A stretch of 20,967 nucleotides of DNA, taken from the NCBI GenBank assembly GCA_964428935.1, contig CAYSAG010000059.1:1-20967 (forward strand), in the 5' to 3' direction. The first letter of the stretch is position 1. The number at the start of each line of letters is the position of its first letter. Below, piece after piece: positions 17,649 to 20,967 of the stretch. The notes under the pieces are model-generated. The model worked only from the letters and a program-made list of their open reading frames with translations, was not told where the DNA came from and ran no database searches. A program made the translations under genes and the position numbers. This DNA is from JAADHY01 sp964428935 (GTDB lineage: Bacteria; Planctomycetota; Planctomycetia; Planctomycetales; Planctomycetaceae).

Positions 17649-18683
17649 ATGTCAGAGAAAACCGACCGACGGTGTTTCTTGGCCCGTGGGGTAGCTGGAG
17701 CTGCGGGGCTGGGGGCTGCGACGTGGAGCATCGAAGAGAACATTTTGGCAGCCGCTCTGAAGGAAGGTACCGCTCAGCCGTCCTCCAGCCGGAAGCCGAC
17801 TGTTTCCATCGCACCAGGCAGCCTACCGACTGGCAAAATCGGGAACGTGACCGTCAGCCGGCTGTTTCTCGGAGGCAACCTGATCGGCGGGTGGGCTCAC
17901 AGCCGCGACCTGATGTACGCGTCGAAGTTGTTCAAGGCCTACAACACGGAGGCGAAGATTTTCGAGACGCTGGAGCTGGCTCAGGCCTGCGGCATCAACA
18001 CCATTCAGATCGATCCTCGCTGTTGGGAGCCCATTGAGAAATACAACCGCAGCCGGACACACAAGATCCAGACGATGGTCTGCGTGCCGCTGATCGAAGA
18101 CAAAGTCAAGATGCGCGACGAAATCCGGCGTCAGGTCGACCGAGGAGCGACGTTGCTGTACTCCCATGGCGGTGTCACCGACGCCTTTATGATGAAAGGA
18201 GGCTCGATTGACGTCATTGCCCAGATGGTCGAGCTGATCAAGGCGGAAGGGGTCCCAGCGGGCGTCGGAGGTCACTCGTTGAACATGCCCAAGGCCTGCG
18301 AGAAGCACGGGGTCAATCCAGACTTCTACGTCAAGACCTTCCACACGGACCGCTACTGGTCGGCAACGCCCAAGGAACGGCGCGAGGAGTACGATTGGAT
18401 GCGACGACACCCCACCGACCACGACGCCAACAACGACAACATGTGGTGCAACAACCCGGAAGAAACAGCGGCCTTCATGGAGACGGTCCGACGTCCCTGG
18501 GTCGCTTTCAAGGTCATGGCAGCCGGCGCGATCGCTCCGCAAATCGCTTTCTCGTACGCGTACCGTCACGGAGCCGACTTCATCATCGCCGGCATGTTCG
18601 ACTTCCAAGTCGAGACAGACGTCAAGATCGCCATCAATTGCCTGAAGAAGCTGCGCGAACGCAAGCGTCCTTGGTACGGCTAG
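17649..18683 (+). CDS. Tat-exported aldo/keto reductase-like protein
   Basis: A 344-residue protein beginning with a twin-arginine signal (DRRCFLARG, Arg7-Arg8, then a hydrophobic Gly/Ala stretch to about 38), so it is probably folded in the cytoplasm and exported. The mature part has a TIM-barrel pattern typical of planctomycete proteins annotated as aldo/keto reductase-like: VSRLFLGGNLIGG (69-81), the helix with ACGINTIQID, then repeated beta strands such as TLLYSHGG and FIIAGMFDF near the end. The classical Asp-Tyr-Lys-His tetrad was not identified, so reductase activity is uncertain. The ATG at 17649 has AAGGAG eight bases upstream. Ile is mostly ATC here, unlike genes in the first 10 kb. 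A terminator follows at 18859-18911. Confidence 0.9.
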   Translation: MSEKTDRRCFLARGVAGAAGLGAATWSIEENILAAALKEGTAQPSSSRKPTVSIAPGSLPTGKIGNVTVSRLFLGGNLIGGWAHSRDLMYASKLFKAYNTEAKIFETLELAQACGINTIQIDPRCWEPIEKYNRSRTHKIQTMVCVPLIEDKVKMRDEIRRQVDRGATLLYSHGGVTDAFMMKGGSIDVIAQMVELIKAEGVPAGVGGHSLNMPKACEKHGVNPDFYVKTFHTDRYWSATPKERREEYDWMRRHPTDHDANNDNMWCNNPEETAAFMETVRRPWVAFKVMAAGAIAPQIAFSYAYRHGADFIIAGMFDFQVETDVKIAINCLKKLRERKRPWYG

Positions 18684-18858
18684 GAGCGGGCGAGCAGCCT
18701 CGCGAACGAAAACGCGCCGGACGCACCCCACCATGGGGCCGCAGGCGAGCCACCGACGGGGGAGGCTCCCGCAGCGAATCGGACGCAGAGCCGGAGAAGC
18801 GGGAAGCGACCGTGCCGGCCCTGCCGGTTCCGGCCTCCAATTGCTCGGCTTCTGACCG

Positions 18859-18911
18859 CTCTGGCGCTAGCCAGAGTGGAGTCGAATTTTGGAGCCGATT
18901 CCAGTTTTTTT
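18859..18911 (+). terminator. Tandem-hairpin rho-independent terminator
   Basis: Hairpin 1 is CTCTGGC with GCCAGAG around a GCTA loop (18859-18865 and 18870-18876). Hairpin 2 follows at once: TGGAGTCG with CGATTCCA (18877-18884 and 18896-18903), one G-T pair and an 11-base loop. It is followed by G and seven T residues (18905-18911). This should end the transcript of the Tat-exported protein. Confidence 0.8.
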
Positions 18912-18920
18912 GAGAAAAAC

Positions 18921-18949
18921 TTGACAACTCGATTGCGAACCGGTTTATT
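18921..18949 (+). promoter_or_regulatory. Sigma-70-like promoter for the DUF1559 leader
   Basis: A perfect TTGACA (18921-18926) is separated by 17 bases from TTTATT (18944-18949), which matches TATAAT at four of six positions. It lies 10 bases after the terminator T-tract and reads toward the DUF1559 gene, whose start is about 565 bases downstream. Confidence 0.65.
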
Positions 18950-19326
18950 AGAAGACCAAAGACCGCACGGGCTTCTAGTGTGTGCCGTGCCGTTGACAGC
19001 TCGTGACGAAACCGTCTCGAGCGGCAAATGTGTGGATGGAGGAGGAGGGCGATTGGCCTTCCATTTTCACATCTGAGCGAGCATTCTGATCGCTTCGTCA
19101 TAGACGACTAGAGCCGGGGGCAGACAAAGGCGCTGTGTCGGCGCCATGGAGACGAGGACCTTAGGACTGACCAGGGAGTGGTGTCAGATCACAGTCCGAA
19201 GGGCAGATGGCCCGGGGGTCCGAGGTGAGTCGGGCGTCCGGCGCCCAGGCTGAAAAAGGGGCGGAAGTCTCAGGGGTCTACAGGGCTTACACTCTTCTCG
19301 TTTTCGTCGTTCCGAAAGGCGCAAGG

Positions 19327-19340
19327 CGCTGCGCGCAGCG
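19327..19340. repeat. Perfect 14-bp palindrome in the leader
   Basis: CGCTGCGCGCAGCG equals its own reverse complement. A related CCGCTGCGCGGGC lies about 60 bases downstream. It could be a protein-binding site or part of an RNA stem. Confidence 0.7.
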
Positions 19341-19519
19341 GACCGCCGTCGAGGCGATTGCGTGCATGCGGTAAAGTTGGGCGTTAGCCGCTGCGCGGGC
19401 GGCGGGTTTCATTGCGCACTGTCGGCCTAGTGATACCCAGCGGGAACGGTTGGCGTGGCGGCGCGTGGTCGCCCGCAAGTGTCAGTTGTGTGGTGTTCTT
19501 TTTTGAAAGGAGCCGAGCG

Positions 19520-20560
19520 ATGTTGCGGTCCAATGTTCTGCCCGATCGAGAACGGCTTCGCGGCTTCACATTGATCGAACTGCTGGTGGTGATTGCCATC
19601 ATCGCGGTTCTAGTTGCGCTGCTGCTTCCGGCAGTGCAACAAGCCCGTGAGGCGGCTCGCCGGACCCAATGCCGGAACAATCTCAAACAAATTGGGCTGG
19701 CGATGCACAACTACCATGACGTCCACAAGGTGTTCCCACCGGGACATCAGTACCGGCCCTACGGAATACCGGCCGGTTCTGGGAAGTTCAACAGGAACGG
19801 CGGGAATGGATGGGGCTGGTCGTTTTACATTTTGCCTTACATCGACCAAGCCCCCCTGTACCAGCAGATTGATCCGGAGCTGCCGATGACTGCTGGTCAC
19901 CCGAACTCTCCGTATCAGAACAGTCGAAACTACTTGCTGGTGGAAACGCCTCAGTCGTGGGCTCGATGCCCGTCGAGTACCGCACCGGAGAAGTGGTACA
20001 TTGCCGGTTCCAAGGCCAAGTTCCGGCTGAACCAAGCGGTGAGTAGCTACAAGATGTGTGCGGGATCGTACTACAACAACTTGGCTGGCTGGCCGTTCAA
20101 CAATCAGAACCGGAGGAACGGGCTGTTCTATCGAGATAGCAAGATTTCGATTCGCGATATCAAGGACGGTACGTCGAACACGTTCATGGGTGGCGAGGTT
20201 GACTGGGATCGCCACAAAGGCCCCCGCCTGTACGGTGCAATTCACTACGACACCGGTACCTCTCGTGGCAACTCGCACCGGTTGATGGCTCAGTGCCAGG
20301 AAGCCATGAATCCGCCGCGGACTGCTCCGTCGTGGCCGATTCGGGCGACGACGTTCCACAGCCCTCATGCTGGCGGCTGCCACTTCGTCTTCGCCGACGG
20401 CTCGGTGCACTTCATCAGTGAAAGCATTCAGCACACGCGGTTCACCTGGGGCATGCGAAAGCAGGGCCACGGGCTGAACGACTCGAACCACAACGGCCAG
20501 CACTTCGGCGTTTATCAGCGGCTGGCTAGTCGGAACGACGGGTGGACCGTCAACTTCTGA
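19520..20560 (+). CDS. DUF1559 protein with pilin-like N-terminus
   Basis: A 346-residue member of the DUF1559 family, greatly expanded in Planctomycetota. The N-terminus is a type IV pilin-like prepilin signal, with cleavage expected at Gly15-Phe16 (GFTLIELLVVIAIIAVL, Glu at +5) and a hydrophobic helix to about residue 36. RREAARRTQC-type sequence follows (PAVQQAREAARRTQCRNN, 37-54), then the conserved NLKQIGLAMHNYHD. The C-terminal H-X9-DG motif is intact: His283, then Asp293-Gly294. Members are thought to be exported or surface structures; the precise function is unknown. The ATG at 19520 has AAAGGAG seven bases upstream. A lipoprotein gene follows at 121 bases, the usual pairing. Confidence 0.97.
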   Translation: MLRSNVLPDRERLRGFTLIELLVVIAIIAVLVALLLPAVQQAREAARRTQCRNNLKQIGLAMHNYHDVHKVFPPGHQYRPYGIPAGSGKFNRNGGNGWGWSFYILPYIDQAPLYQQIDPELPMTAGHPNSPYQNSRNYLLVETPQSWARCPSSTAPEKWYIAGSKAKFRLNQAVSSYKMCAGSYYNNLAGWPFNNQNRRNGLFYRDSKISIRDIKDGTSNTFMGGEVDWDRHKGPRLYGAIHYDTGTSRGNSHRLMAQCQEAMNPPRTAPSWPIRATTFHSPHAGGCHFVFADGSVHFISESIQHTRFTWGMRKQGHGLNDSNHNGQHFGVYQRLASRNDGWTVNF

Positions 20561-20681
20561 TGAAGGAACTGGTTCTAGCGACGGAGTACGCTGCTGAGAG
20601 TGGAGTCTATTGTTGTTGCGGAGCGGCGCTTTTGGCGTTCGATGGAAGCTGAGGGATTCACAGTCTTGAGGAGAAGCTGCC

Positions 20682-20924
20682 ATGTTTAGGTCGCCGTTAG
20701 TAGCTTCGGCCGTTATCGCGCTGGGCGGTCTGCTGCTGGCCGGGTGCGGCCCGTCGTCTGACGTACCGAAGCTGGCTCCGGTTCATGGAGTGGTTACCAT
20801 GGACGGAAAACCGTTGGCGAACGCGACGGTGCGGTTCATTCCCGAGTCGGGGCGTCCCTCTGTCGGAGTCACGGACGAGCAGGGACGGTATGAGCTCAAC
20901 TATACCGATGAGCAACCCATTTAA
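20682..20924 (+). CDS. Transthyretin/carboxypeptidase-regulatory-like lipoprotein, 3' truncated
   Basis: The frame encodes 80 residues. A lipoprotein signal ends in the lipobox LLAGC (Cys22), followed by VHGVVTMDGKPLANATVRF and VTDEQGRYEL, the beta-sandwich pattern of the carboxypeptidase-regulatory/CnaB-like domain found next to DUF1559 genes. Family members are usually about 120-150 residues. This one stops after YTDEQP at TAA, where a Gly and the second half of the domain (normally a V-R-I strand) would follow. The break coincides with an abrupt drop in G+C near 20918, so the product is broken or joined wrongly. GAGGAG lies about eight bases upstream of the ATG. It would be anchored to a membrane by its lipid. 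Confidence 0.88.
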   Translation: MFRSPLVASAVIALGGLLLAGCGPSSDVPKLAPVHGVVTMDGKPLANATVRFIPESGRPSVGVTDEQGRYELNYTDEQPI

Positions 20925-20967
20925 AGAAGCAATCTATTAAGCCCTATGAAAATAATTAAAGACGAAC
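20919..20967. other. AT-rich tail unlike the rest of the window
   Basis: The last 49 bases are only about a quarter G+C, against well over half before them. An ATG at 20946 opens a seven-codon frame to the edge (MKIIKDE), too short to judge. No inverted repeat or target duplication is visible. Either an inserted element starts here or the assembly has joined unrelated DNA. Confidence 0.6.

Larger units (their letters stand above)
18684..19519. other. Terminator, promoter and long structured leader before DUF1559
   Basis: About 840 bases holding two terminator-type hairpins, a strong promoter, and then some 560 bases of likely 5' leader or small RNA. Within the leader are GC-rich inverted repeats: GGGCG with CGCCC near 19228-19242, a GGACTG with CAGTCC pair around 19165-19198, and a 14-bp palindrome at 19327-19340. 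It matches no riboswitch, tmRNA, RNase P or 6S RNA that I could recognise by eye. No gene with a supported start was found. Confidence 0.5.

Noticed and set aside
18957..19300. RNase P, tmRNA or 6S RNA in the DUF1559 leader
   Set aside because: The conserved GAGGAAAGTCC-type core of RNase P, a tRNA-like end with tag codons, and the 6S bubble pattern were all not seen.
19327..19430. Integron attC-like site around GCGTTAGCC and GCTGCGCG repeats
   Set aside because: The core does not fit GTTRRRY, no matching RYYYAAC box was found, and there is no integrase or cassette array.

Overview
The window looks like Planctomycetota (Pirellulales-like) DNA, probably from a draft or metagenomic contig. The best evidence is a DUF1559 protein with a type IV pilin-like N-terminus and the H-X9-DG motif, followed by a short transthyretin-like lipoprotein, a pairing characteristic of this phylum. 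Long spacers (several of 300-840 bases), high G+C, a Tat-signal aldo/keto reductase-like protein and a secreted GH38 protein fit the same assignment. No tRNA, rRNA, CRISPR array or transposase was recognised.

Layout: (1) 1-556 is non-coding, with a 7-bp tandem repeat and three hairpin-forming 34-bp repeats. (2) 557-1066 (+) encodes a four-helix membrane protein that meets, tail to tail and overlapping, a large secreted GH38 glycosidase on the minus strand (1033-4515). Upstream of that, on the same strand, is a GT4 glycosyltransferase (4752-5873); the two may form a glycan-handling unit. (3) 6482-7798 (+) holds two small envelope proteins. (4) 8547-9782 (-) is mnmA, the tRNA 2-thiouridylase. 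(5) 10448-12838 (+) is a low-complexity Pro/Ser/Arg-rich exported protein with a C-terminal membrane anchor, followed by a 12-helix RND/MMPL transporter (13511-15724). (6) 16193-17341 (+) is an NAD(P)-dependent thioester-reductase-like SDR, and 17649-18683 (+) a Tat-exported aldo/keto-reductase-like protein ending in a convincing terminator. (7) A sigma-70-like promoter lies just after that terminator and starts a roughly 560-base structured leader before the DUF1559 gene (19520-20560). A lipoprotein gene follows and breaks off at an abrupt AT-rich junction near 20918.

Two features stand out beyond the genes. First, GATC is absent from the first 10.2 kb and GATG/CATC nearly so, in coding and non-coding DNA alike, yet both are ordinary after about 16 kb; the window therefore has two compositional regimes. 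Second, the last 49 bases have a very different composition and truncate a conserved gene, so they mark either an insertion edge or an assembly join. I found no clear evidence of a novel multi-gene system. The best leads are the structured leader before DUF1559, the anchored low-complexity protein, and the compositional anomaly.
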